From the NCBI RefSeq assembly GCF_037963835.1, contig NZ_CP150145.1:7006001-7070000 (forward strand): a stretch of 64,000 bases of DNA, written 5' to 3'. Made by a program: the position numbers and the translations under genes. Shown here piece by piece: positions 44,767 through 52,863 of the stretch (its first letter is position 1; the number at the start of each line of letters is the position of its first letter). The notes below the pieces were generated by a model. The model was not told the origin of the DNA and ran no database searches. It saw only the letters and a program-made list of their open reading frames with translations. Origin of the DNA: Paenibacillus sp. FSL H8-0332. Lineage in GTDB: Bacteria; Bacillota; Bacilli; Paenibacillales; Paenibacillaceae.

Positions 44767-44981
44767 TTAGCAATTCTTGACTCCCCAGTCGCACAGCTGT
44801 TCCAGTGCAGGCAACAGTTTCTCCGCCTTATCCGTAAGACTGTATTCCACTTTTGGCGGCACCTGCCGGTACTCCTTCCGCTCAACCATCCCATCTGCTT
44901 CCAGTTCCTTGAGCTGGGCGCTTAAGGTCTTGTACGTAATTGCCCCAAGCTGTCTTTTCATTTCATTGAAGCGAACCGGCT
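44767..44981 (-). pseudogene. Truncated HxlR regulator, diverged module copy
   Basis: Encodes PVRFNEMKRQLGAITYKTLSAQLKELEADGMVERKEYRQVPPKVEYSL to LCDWGVKNC, the C-terminal two thirds of a HxlR protein. It is more diverged from the intact copy than copy 1 is. The first ~45 residues are missing and a TAG closes the frame upstream. Confidence 0.75.
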
Positions 44982-45055
44982 GCTTCTACATCTCCGGCCA
45001 ATTCTCTCACAATGCAGCAGTTGAATTTGTATGTAGATTAAGCAAGTCAAGTTAA
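44982..45055 (+). pseudogene. RidA fragment, diverged module copy
   Basis: FYISGQFSHNA at 44983-45015 matches residues near 27-37 of the intact RidA, then sequence similarity is lost and a stop follows. It abuts the HxlR remnant directly, so the shared promoter region has been deleted here as in copy 1. Confidence 0.7.
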
Positions 45056-45067
45056 AAAGGCCATCCT

Positions 45068-45536
45068 TTACAGGATGGCCACATGCATTGCTTCCGCGAT
45101 AATCAAGAAATCTTCACGGCTTATTCCGAAGTGGCCGGTACGGAAGGGGTAGCCCCAATTCCGCTGGCCACGTGTGAAGGCCAACCGATCAAGTAAGCCC
45201 TTGATTCTCGCCTCCTGGCAGGGAACATATTCAATATTCCTACGGTAAGGTACGAACGTCGCGGACATCGCATATTCGTATACACGGTCGTCCATAACCC
45301 GGCCAATGGCGGTGAACGCTTGCAGCGGCTCGCCTTCTCCTATCTCCATGCGGGGAGAATAATACACAAGCCAATCCCCAGGGTGCATCCTGCGTAACGG
45401 CGCTGCTTTACCACATCTGGGCAAAGCCGCCACTAACGCCCCCCTGCGCGTGGTTCGCTGAGACGACCCCTATCCAATATGAAGGACTTCCATTTTCCGT
45501 ATCCTCGAATTTACGCAACGTTTCTTTCGTATCCAT
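45068..45536 (-). pseudogene. EVE-domain (UPF0310-like) gene with frameshift
   Basis: An ATG at 45536 with AAGGAGTTG upstream gives YWIGVVSANHAQGGVSGGFAQMW and then TAA at about 45416. One base shifted, the frame continues GKAAPLRRMHPGDWLVYYSPRMEIG to the C-terminal REDFLIIAEAMHVAIL. Joined, this is a normal ~155-residue EVE protein of the kind that binds modified bases. A single-base indel near 45417-45425 breaks it. It is either a recent pseudogene or a sequencing error. Confidence 0.8.
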
Positions 45537-45580
45537 TACCGAACGCAACTCCTTTTTACTTAAGCTGAATCCAGTATACT

Positions 45581-45616
45581 AAAACGCTACTGACAGCGGT
45601 TTGTCAGTAGCGTTTT
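45581..45616. repeat. Palindromic hairpin repeat, copy 3
   Basis: AAAACGCTACTGACA / TGTCAGTAGCGTTTT with a 6-base loop. Same arms as copy 1; here it lies upstream of the EVE gene and is not behind any gene that would need a terminator. Confidence 0.85.
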
Positions 45617-45962
45617 AGTGAGGCTTTCGAACAGAACTTCCTTATTATTGAAATATCTTATCCCGTTAGTTTACAGCCTAGCGAGTTCGAAATTGTACCA
45701 AGACAGATAAATGCATAAAACTGCCTCTGCAAAGTAGATTATGGAAATTTTAAGATTTCTCCGCATTAGCATACTTACGATATCCTGAATATCGCTCTCT
45801 GCTGAGGTGACCAAAAACTCTTCATTCTGATATGCAAACAGCTGAACCAAATTAACTTCAAGCGGCGATTTAATTTTTTTATCGTATTATTCTTCACATG
45901 CTCCAAGACTTTACAATGATAAACTTGTTAATATGCCTTATGAGACTTTAGGAGGGAATATA
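45617..45962. other. Gene-free stretch with degenerate coding-like tract
   Basis: No intact gene. On the minus strand about 45870-45740 reads KSPLEVNLVQLFAYQNEEFLV and SDIQDIVSML without a start. The SDIQDIV-ML piece resembles a tract at about 44735-44700, so it is probably another eroded coding remnant of unknown family. The right end holds TAGGAGGG, the ribosome site of the next gene. Confidence 0.4.
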
Positions 45963-46433
45963 ATGAGCAAATACGACGAAGCCATGAAGCTGCTGGAAGA
46001 ACAAGTGGGGAACAAGGACGGCCTAATCTCTTTGTCCACCATCGCGCTGGAACCGGGGGCCAATGGCACAAGCCGTCCCGCCGCCCGCATTGTGGATGCC
46101 TATTATGAGGACGGCGCGTTCTACACCGTCACTTACGCGACCTCAGGCAAGATGCAGCAGATCGCCCAAAACCCCGAAGTCGCCGTATGTATCATCGTCG
46201 AGAACTTTACGGCAGATGGTATCGGTGAAAACCTGGGCTGGGTATGTGACGAGAAAAACGCCGGGATGATGACCAAGCTGCGCACAATATTCGCCGATTG
46301 GTATAACGAAGCCAATAACGATGAGGACCCTAACACATGCCTGCTGCGCATCCGCCTGACCAAGGGCCTGTGGAATGACGCCCATAAAGGGATCAGAAAT
46401 GAGATTGATTTTGTCAATAAGACGGCAAATTAA
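45963..46433 (+). CDS. Pyridoxamine 5'-phosphate oxidase-family protein
   Basis: A 156-residue split-barrel flavoprotein-like protein (SRPAARIVDAYYEDGAFYTVTYATSGKMQQIAQNPEVAVCIIVENF). The SGKMQQIAQNPEV piece is the FMN-contact helix of general-stress-protein-26-like members. TAGGAGGG sits 7 bases before the ATG at 45963. Possibly a redox or flavin-linked stress protein; substrate unknown. Confidence 0.85.
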   Translation: MSKYDEAMKLLEEQVGNKDGLISLSTIALEPGANGTSRPAARIVDAYYEDGAFYTVTYATSGKMQQIAQNPEVAVCIIVENFTADGIGENLGWVCDEKNAGMMTKLRTIFADWYNEANNDEDPNTCLLRIRLTKGLWNDAHKGIRNEIDFVNKTAN

Positions 46434-46507
46434 GCGGTCTGTGTCATTTAAAGAAACCTGCGACAGCCACTCCCCCCAATTAGAGCGTCTCGACCAATTT
46501 CTTCGAA

Positions 46508-46643
46508 AATCCCGTGCTATTATCCTCTGTCAGAGTTACAGTTATTTTTGTTATACCTTCAGGGACTTTCCCCATGTCGAAATTAATTTTATGAACTTTT
46601 GTATTGCCCACTTTCTCGGATGGTAAAAGAGTAGCTACACCCG
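46508..46643 (-). pseudogene. TerD-like gene fragment
   Basis: On the minus strand 41 residues (GVATLLPSEKVGNTKV to TEDNSTGF) match residues about 62-102 of the TerD-like protein at 37943-39151, with no internal stop. Similarity ends abruptly on both sides. It is a detached fragment without start or stop. Confidence 0.8.
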
Positions 46644-46744
46644 TTGTTTATGGATGAAACTTTCCATATAATTGACCTTACTTAAGCGGGTATAATCTAT
46701 GTATGTCACAGTGAAGATGGAACGCTAGAGGAGGCAACGCCTAT

Positions 46745-47605
46745 ATGGAGAAGCATGATTTTTCATCCGCACTGGGGGAATTCATCAAATCGCGCAGACA
46801 TCGGCTTCAGCCTGAACATGCGGGAATCAAGCCCTTGCCTGGCCGAAGACGTACTCCGGGACTTCGAAGGGAAGAAGTCGCCTATCTGGCCAATGTCAGC
46901 GTAACTTATTATACCTGGCTAGAACAGGGCCGGGAGAGGAATCCTTCCCCGGAAATCTTGTCCAACATCAGCCAAGCGCTGCAACTGGATGCAGACGAGC
47001 GGAAGCACTTATTCGACCTGGCCGCACCTGATTCAATCAGCTTCAGCATGACCCGGAGTTCAGAACAACCCGATACCGGATTTTTGCAAAACCTTGTGGA
47101 TCAAATGCGTTATCCTTCTTTCGTTGCCAATGAGTTTGCCGATATGATCGTCTGGAATCGGGGAGCGGAGCTCGTTGTCGCGGACTTCAGCCGATTGCCG
47201 GAAAGCGAACGAAACATGGTGACGCTGGTGTTTCTGGATCCGGAGTACCCCAAGAAACTTGACAACTGGGAAGAATTTGCCCGTTTCATGACGGCGTTAA
47301 TCCGGGCAGGCTTCGACAGCAACAAAAACAACCCCATGTACATGGAACGATATGAGCGTCTTAGACAGAATAGCGAAGACTTCATACGGTTGTGGGAGTG
47401 GCATGAGATCCGGCAAAAAAGCTCTGCCCCGGTCCATTATCTCCTTCCAGGCGGACAGGAATTGTCATTCACGATCCATTGCGCGGCCCTCGATAATAAT
47501 CCGGGACTGCAATGGTGCTTCTTCGTTCCTACTCCTGGTTCGGGAACGGAAGAGCGGCTAGCGGACCTGCTGAAGCAAGACGCCGAAGGGCGGCCGCAAG
47601 CTTAG
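46745..47605 (+). CDS. XRE-family regulator with MmyB-like ligand domain
   Basis: A 286-residue protein. HTH (LGEFIKSRRHRL, PGLRREEVAYLANVSVTYYTWLEQGRERNPSPEILSNISQAL) followed by the MmyB-like domain (FVANEFADMIVWNRGAELVVADF, FTIHCAALDNNPGLQWCFFVPTPGSGTEERLADL). Such regulators typically control an adjacent SDR oxidoreductase, and an SDR gene follows about 90 bases downstream. AGGAGG lies 10 bases before the ATG. Confidence 0.9.
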   Translation: MEKHDFSSALGEFIKSRRHRLQPEHAGIKPLPGRRRTPGLRREEVAYLANVSVTYYTWLEQGRERNPSPEILSNISQALQLDADERKHLFDLAAPDSISFSMTRSSEQPDTGFLQNLVDQMRYPSFVANEFADMIVWNRGAELVVADFSRLPESERNMVTLVFLDPEYPKKLDNWEEFARFMTALIRAGFDSNKNNPMYMERYERLRQNSEDFIRLWEWHEIRQKSSAPVHYLLPGGQELSFTIHCAALDNNPGLQWCFFVPTPGSGTEERLADLLKQDAEGRPQA

Positions 47606-47698
47606 CCTGTTAGTTCCGTTAATAGTAAAGAGGCACAGTGGTTAGCCCCTTCTATCGTTGGTATGATCATAACCATATCAAGACGAGGGGGCTGTGTC

Positions 47699-48496
47699 AT
47701 GAATACATATTCATATCAGGGCAAGCTGGCAGTGGTCACCGGGGCTTCATCCGGAATTGGCGAAGTGTATGCCGGGGCGCTGGCGGCACGAGGCTGCCAT
47801 GTCGTACTAGCTGCACGCTCAGCCAAGAAGCTGCAAGCATTGGCCGGCGAAATTCAACGTAAGCATGGGGTGCAGGCCTATGCCCTGCCCTGCGATTTGT
47901 CCAAAGCAGGTGCCCCGCGCCAGCTAGCCGAATCCATTGCAGCGCTCGGCCTAACGGTAGATATTCTAATTAATAACGCAGGCATTGGCACACATGGCCG
48001 CTTTGAGGAGATCGATCCAGAGCGCGAGCAAGCGGAAATTATGCTGAACACCGCGGCTCTTGTCGACCTGACGCATCATTTTCTGCCCGGCATGCTGGAA
48101 CGCAAGGAAGGAGTCGTCGTCAACGTGGCTTCAATGGCCGCGTTTGCACCTTGCGCCTATTCGGCTGTCTACGGTGCAACCAAGGCTTTCGTGTTATCTT
48201 TCTCCGAAGCGTTGTGGGCCGAAACCCGTGGACGCGGGGTGCGCGTCCTTACCCTTTGCCCGGGTGCGACGGATACAGGATTTTTCGATGCTGTCGGCAG
48301 CAGGGACATGGCGGCAGGTAGCGCATTGTCCACTCCAGAGAAAGTCGTTCAAGCCGGATTTCGCGGAATCGACAAAGGCAGCAGTTATATCGTCGGCGGG
48401 CGAAATAATTACCTGGCCGCTCAGATGGGCCGTTTTCTTCCCCGGCACAGGGCAGCTATGCTAATGGAACGCATCTCGCGCCCCAAAGAACATTGA
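47699..48496 (+). CDS. SDR-family oxidoreductase
   Basis: A 265-residue classical SDR: TGASSGIGEVYA cofactor loop, NNAGIGTHG, catalytic SMAAFAPCAYSAVYGATKAF (Ser, Tyr, Lys), then LCPGATDTGF. The ATG at 47699 has GAGGGGG upstream. It is paired with the MmyB-like regulator. The substrate is unknown; YqjQ/DltE-like SDRs are closest in pattern. Confidence 0.9.
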   Translation: MNTYSYQGKLAVVTGASSGIGEVYAGALAARGCHVVLAARSAKKLQALAGEIQRKHGVQAYALPCDLSKAGAPRQLAESIAALGLTVDILINNAGIGTHGRFEEIDPEREQAEIMLNTAALVDLTHHFLPGMLERKEGVVVNVASMAAFAPCAYSAVYGATKAFVLSFSEALWAETRGRGVRVLTLCPGATDTGFFDAVGSRDMAAGSALSTPEKVVQAGFRGIDKGSSYIVGGRNNYLAAQMGRFLPRHRAAMLMERISRPKEH

Positions 48497-48575
48497 GGAA
48501 CCCAATTTAGATGCCATTCTCACGCGTTGTTCACCGTAATGTATCTAAGCATAAAGTACGGTTTGACTCCAAAGC

Positions 48576-48992
48576 TTACGGCAGCAGTCCCATATACATA
48601 AGCTCGGACGGATTAGCCGGGTTGTGGCCCAAGCCGACTCGATCTCCCGCGCGCGGAATTTGGATTTTCGATACGAGCGTTTCCAATGTCTTCTGATACG
48701 TGCTCCCATCGTTCTCCGTCACGTTCAACACGAGGATGACGATCGGATCGAAATTGATGAGCTTTCCCGTATCCGTTACGGATACGACGATGGCGGTTGC
48801 GCTAAGCGGCACGGTGCCGCTCGATGCCAATTGCGCCTGTTTTGCCGTATCCAGACTTTGGTTGATGAGATCCCTATGTTCTTTGGAGACCATAGTTTTC
48901 ATAACCAGCCCCGACATTCCTTTGTTCATTAGCTTTTCTGCCTGCTCCAGACGATCCTGCGGTTCCTTCTTCTTTCCGAACAATCCCCACAT
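48576..48992 (-). CDS. Uncharacterised small protein
   Basis: A protein of about 138 residues. The basic N-terminus MWGLFGKKKEPQDRLEQAEKLMNKGMSGLVMK is followed by a beta-rich C-terminal domain (ATAIVVSVTDTGKLINFDPIVILVLNVTENDG to NPSELMYMGLLP). Family not recognised with certainty. The ATG at 48992 follows GAGAGG; a GTG three codons earlier is also possible. The longer frame adds a membrane segment but lacks a start site. Confidence 0.6.
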   Translation of the reverse strand: MWGLFGKKKEPQDRLEQAEKLMNKGMSGLVMKTMVSKEHRDLINQSLDTAKQAQLASSGTVPLSATAIVVSVTDTGKLINFDPIVILVLNVTENDGSTYQKTLETLVSKIQIPRAGDRVGLGHNPANPSELMYMGLLP

Positions 48993-49209
48993 ACGCTTCA
49001 CGCCTCTCCTCGTTTGATTTGTCGTTGTATTTCCAATGTATACGATTGCCAGTAAACCTGACAATAGTATCGGCGACATACAAACAAGTGAGGGATAACG
49101 CGGGTTTTCCTTCCAATTCACGTTGCGTTTTTCCCCAAATAGGGCTTTCTTGCAAAACTGCGGGCCTCAGACGTTATTCAAGACTCCACTTGGTTCAACA
49201 TTTTTGTAT

Positions 49210-50511
49210 TTAAACCTGACGGGAAGGCCCTCCCCCGCCGTTATTCCTTAATAGATACACCAGCTTCCGATAATACATGGACGATTCCTTATAGCGGCGG
49301 CCTTCCTCACACACGACCGCCAACGCTTCGTACAGCTGCTCAAGACGCATCGCATGCTGGTTGGCTTCGAAATAAGGCAAGCATTCCAGCGCACGGTTTT
49401 GAAATCTCTCCATGTCCCCTTGGGACAGCGCCAGCTGGCTCTCATAGAAAGCCAACGCCATCTCCTGATCCGTATTGGTTCCGGACATTCGCAACCGCTC
49501 AATCCCTTGCAGGAGCAATCCCCAATTTTTCTGGGCAAAAGCGGCCTCACACCGATAAATGGTCGTAACCGGCTCTAGCTTCTTCCGGGTTTCCTCCGGC
49601 TCATTTGCGATCATCGCCTCGAAACGGGCGATTTCGTCCAACGCTTTATCCAGCTCTCCAGTCATCGTCAGCATAACGATCCGGTTGTTCATAATCGCCG
49701 TGACCACATCGCCTGGCTGCTGCAAATAAACGAGGTTGGCTTCGGCCATCGAGAGCGAATGCAACGCTTCCTGCACAAGGCCCATCGCGAAACAATAGCC
49801 GCTGTATGCCACATACAGGCCGGATAGACGGTGAAACAGCCGATCATCGACGACTTGCCGCATGGTCTGCTCGAATACCTGTTTCGCCTGCTCGAACTGC
49901 TTCAGCAGGATGCATGCTTCCATCCTGATGTTTTGCGCCATCAACCATACTTCCGTCCCCGGTTCCACAAGCCCGCTTAAGCGGTTCACATCATTCAGTA
50001 CGTCGTAGTAACGGCTTTTGGAGCGGAAATACTGGATTTTGTACAGCAGAAGCGCTTTTTTTAAGGGTACCGGTAGATCAACTTCGTCGGGCCTTCCGTA
50101 CTTCTCCAAATAATGATTCAAGTAGGACTGATGCAAGTAGTCGTAAGCGGTCAGATCGTTGATTTGCTGATAGTATACGGCTTTCATAAGGGCAGTCGTC
50201 AACTCTACGACGAGCACATCATCCCGATCGTCCAGAGCATCCACGTAGCTATCGGATACCGCCCCCCCGGACATCGTCTGGAAAATGTGCTCCGCCCGCT
50301 GCAGCGCCTGCTCATCGGCAGTTGCTGCGGCAGTCAAATAGGTGACGGGGACGCCGAGACGGCCCGCGATATGCTCCGACAAATCGTCGGCTAACGGATA
50401 CCTGCCAGCCAATATGTTGGCAAAATGGGCCTGCGTAACGAGTCCCTCCACGAGGTCTTTCCTCGATATTTTCTTCTTCTTGCACAGAAGCTCGATGCGT
50501 TCCTTGAGCAT
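49210..50511 (-). CDS. XRE/TPR-type regulator (possible RRNPP-like)
   Basis: A 433-residue protein: XRE HTH (KERIELLCKKKKISRKDLVEGLVTQAHFANILAGRYP) followed by about 340 residues of helical TPR-like repeats (AEHIFQTMSGG, YDVLNDVNRLSGLVEPG, ALHSLSMAEANLVYL, AFYESQLALSQGD). HTH plus TPR is the build of Rap/PlcR/Rgg-type peptide-sensing regulators. No short secreted pheromone ORF was found next to it, so peptide sensing is only a possibility. The adjacent secreted discoidin protein may be a target. Confidence 0.8.
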   Translation of the reverse strand: MLKERIELLCKKKKISRKDLVEGLVTQAHFANILAGRYPLADDLSEHIAGRLGVPVTYLTAAATADEQALQRAEHIFQTMSGGAVSDSYVDALDDRDDVLVVELTTALMKAVYYQQINDLTAYDYLHQSYLNHYLEKYGRPDEVDLPVPLKKALLLYKIQYFRSKSRYYDVLNDVNRLSGLVEPGTEVWLMAQNIRMEACILLKQFEQAKQVFEQTMRQVVDDRLFHRLSGLYVAYSGYCFAMGLVQEALHSLSMAEANLVYLQQPGDVVTAIMNNRIVMLTMTGELDKALDEIARFEAMIANEPEETRKKLEPVTTIYRCEAAFAQKNWGLLLQGIERLRMSGTNTDQEMALAFYESQLALSQGDMERFQNRALECLPYFEANQHAMRLEQLYEALAVVCEEGRRYKESSMYYRKLVYLLRNNGGGGPSRQV

Positions 50512-50656
50512 AAGATTCTCCTCTGCCCTTTCATCAGTTATTCATATAAGCAAGTATACTATAACTTTTGAGGTGGATCAGGAATAGGAGCGGTTGAGCG
50601 CGTTGAATGTGAGAATCATTGAAGATCCAATACCTGCATCCGCATACGTCGCAATG

Positions 50657-52123
50657 TTAGGTTGTAAACCCTGGTCCGTATACCTCAAACTCATAGATTC
50701 TTGCCGCAGCATTCGTGGTTTGTGTAGGTACCGTTACGTTAAGCTTAATATATCGGGCCGATACTGCTGTTATATTGTCTGCCGTAATACCGAGCCTATT
50801 GTTGGTTACATTGACCACCGTGTTCCAGTTGGTACCATCAGTGCTGACCTGGATATTGTAAGCCTTCGTGTTATAGGAGGGAGTCTCTCCGCCCTCCGCT
50901 GCGTGCTTGATAACAAACCGGTTCACTTGCTGCACGGAGCCGAGATCAAGCTGCAGCCAGCGGTTGCCGGACTTGGAGCACCATTTACTGTCATTGATGA
51001 CGCTGCCTTCCACGGCTTTGGCTGCAGTCTGCGAGACATTGCATGTGCTGTCAACCGTCGCCGGTTTATTTAATGCCACATTTGGAGGTCCGTATACCTC
51101 AAACTCATAGATTCTCGCCGCAGGGTTTGTGGTTTGCGTAGGTGTTGTAACATTCAACTTGATATATCTTGCCGATACTACTGTTATATTGTCTACCGTA
51201 GTGCCTTTCGTATTGTTGGTTACGTTAACTGCCGTGTTCCAGTTCGCACCATCATTACTGACCTGAATATTGTAAGCCTTCGTGTTATAGGAGGGAGTCT
51301 CTCCGCCTTCTGCTGCGTGCTTGATGATGAATTGGTTCACTTGCATCACGGAGCCAAGATCAATCTGCAGCCAGCGGTTGCCAGACTTGGAGCACCATTT
51401 ACTATCATTAATGACGCTGCCTTCCACAGCTTTGGCCGCATTCTGCGAAGCGTTGCACGTACTGTCCACTGTCGCGGGTCTATTCAATGCTAAATTCGGA
51501 GAACTCACTATTATCGTGTACGTAACCTTATTCGCTCCAGATTTCGAGGTTACGATGACCTTCATGCCCGTCTCCAGTGTCGTTGCTTTCGTTATTCCGT
51601 CTGCATTGTAAATCTCGAACGTTGCATTCGCCGCTGGCGTGATCGCAGCCTTCAACGCAGCTAGATTAATGCCATTTCCGACAGTGATCGTCTCATTCGT
51701 TGTCCCGCCGGCACTCACCGTGCCAATCGCCGAGGTCAAAGTAGCCGCGCACAGCACGTTGGCTCCCTGGGCGACCCATTTTGCATACAGCGTTAGGTCT
51801 CTAGTAATTAGATCTGACTCCTTATAGGCCTGCGTCAGCGCACTATCATAGTACCAGCCTTCGAAGCTGTAGCATTCCTTCACCGGAGTATATTGAAACA
51901 CCACTTTACCTCCGGATGCCGACACAAGCTGTGGGCTAATCGCCGAGCCTCCGTTCGTCTCATAGGTCACGACTAGTTGGTTGGGGCTACCCCCTTGATC
52001 GCCTCCGGCAATTGCCGGAGCCCCTAATGACATTACCGAAACGATGATAGCTATCATCATCAGATACCCTCTTATCTTCGCCGTAATCCTTTTCTTCCCC
52101 CAACGAATCCCTGACCCTTCCAT
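50657..52123 (-). CDS. Secreted protein: InlB B-repeat plus two discoidin (CBM32) domains
   Basis: A protein of about 488 residues. A signal peptide (YLMMIAIIVSVMSLGAPAIAGG), a Listeria-type B-repeat (VVTYETNGGSAISPQLVSA, then EGWYYDSALTQAY, LTLYAKW), a short beta domain (about 130-215), and two tandem F5/8C discoidin domains that are nearly identical in sequence (NRPATVDSTC / NKPATVDSTC, KWCSKSGNRWLQ). The domains bind glycans or surface polymers; no catalytic module is present. The ATG at 52123 has AAAGGGG upstream. Likely an adhesin or surface-binding protein. Confidence 0.85.
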   Translation of the reverse strand: MEGSGIRWGKKRITAKIRGYLMMIAIIVSVMSLGAPAIAGGDQGGSPNQLVVTYETNGGSAISPQLVSASGGKVVFQYTPVKECYSFEGWYYDSALTQAYKESDLITRDLTLYAKWVAQGANVLCAATLTSAIGTVSAGGTTNETITVGNGINLAALKAAITPAANATFEIYNADGITKATTLETGMKVIVTSKSGANKVTYTIIVSSPNLALNRPATVDSTCNASQNAAKAVEGSVINDSKWCSKSGNRWLQIDLGSVMQVNQFIIKHAAEGGETPSYNTKAYNIQVSNDGANWNTAVNVTNNTKGTTVDNITVVSARYIKLNVTTPTQTTNPAARIYEFEVYGPPNVALNKPATVDSTCNVSQTAAKAVEGSVINDSKWCSKSGNRWLQLDLGSVQQVNRFVIKHAAEGGETPSYNTKAYNIQVSTDGTNWNTVVNVTNNRLGITADNITAVSARYIKLNVTVPTQTTNAAARIYEFEVYGPGFTT

Positions 52124-52231
52124 GTTCGTGCCCCTTTCTCCTACCCTAATGATTACGGACTTTCGCACCATTCATTAGGGTATTCACACCAACGCGGAAG
52201 AATGCTTATTAAGCGTGGAGGTTGTATGATT

Positions 52232-52280
52232 ATATATTGACTTGATATATATCGAAGTGATATATTGTAGTTGTGATATA
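52232..52280 (+). promoter_or_regulatory. PadR promoter with three TGATATA direct repeats
   Basis: TGATATA occurs at 52243, 52258 and 52274 (spacing 15 and 16), overlapping a TTGACT -35 element at 52237. One- to two-turn spacing suggests cooperative binding by PadR itself. Confidence 0.5.
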
Positions 52281-52312
52281 CAAATTTGCCCAACCTATAA
52301 GGAGGCCGTATT

Positions 52313-52852
52313 TTGAACAGTCAGGATGTTATTTTAGGCATACTTATGAAAGAAGCGTCTACTGGGTACCAAATAAAACAGTCATTAGAAAATGTATTCT
52401 CTAATTTCTATAGTTCCAGTTATGGAACGATCTATCCCACTCTTGCCCGAATGGAAAAGGAGGGGTTAATCACTAAGGAAAATGTGCTCCAGGACGGTAA
52501 GCCTAACAAAAATCTTCTAACTATAACGCCTAAAGGCAGAGAATGTTTTAACGCCTATTTACTAGGCCCGCTAGAAGGAGACAGCATCAGGAAATCTGAT
52601 TTTATGATGAGGCTGTATTTTGGTGAATTCGTCGGATATGACAAGGTGATTGTGTGGTTGAAGCAAGCCCAAGAGGCATCAAACACCAAATTAGATCAAT
52701 TACTTGAGCAATATTCGCTGTATAAAGATGAAATGCATCCAGCACAGATCATCTGCATCCAAATCGGGATAGAAGAATACAAGGCTAAACTTACAACCAT
52801 TGCTGAGGGATTGGTAAGCCTGGAGAAGTTAGTGCAAGAGCAGAATTTATAG
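52313..52852 (+). CDS. PadR-family transcriptional regulator
   Basis: A 179-residue PadR protein: VILGILMKEASTGYQIKQSLENVFSNFYSSSYGTIYPTLARMEKEGLI at the N-terminus and the helical Vir_act_alpha_C-like C-terminal part. It starts at TTG with AAGGAGG at 8 bases. The SDR gene follows after 11 bases, so regulator and enzyme form an operon, probably autoregulated. Confidence 0.92.
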   Translation: MNSQDVILGILMKEASTGYQIKQSLENVFSNFYSSSYGTIYPTLARMEKEGLITKENVLQDGKPNKNLLTITPKGRECFNAYLLGPLEGDSIRKSDFMMRLYFGEFVGYDKVIVWLKQAQEASNTKLDQLLEQYSLYKDEMHPAQIICIQIGIEEYKAKLTTIAEGLVSLEKLVQEQNL

Positions 52853-52863
52853 GAGGAATGGTT

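Noticed and set aside
49150..49209. Signal-peptide pheromone ORF after the TPR regulator
   Set aside because: Only a 7-codon frame without a ribosome site or hydrophobic leader is present.
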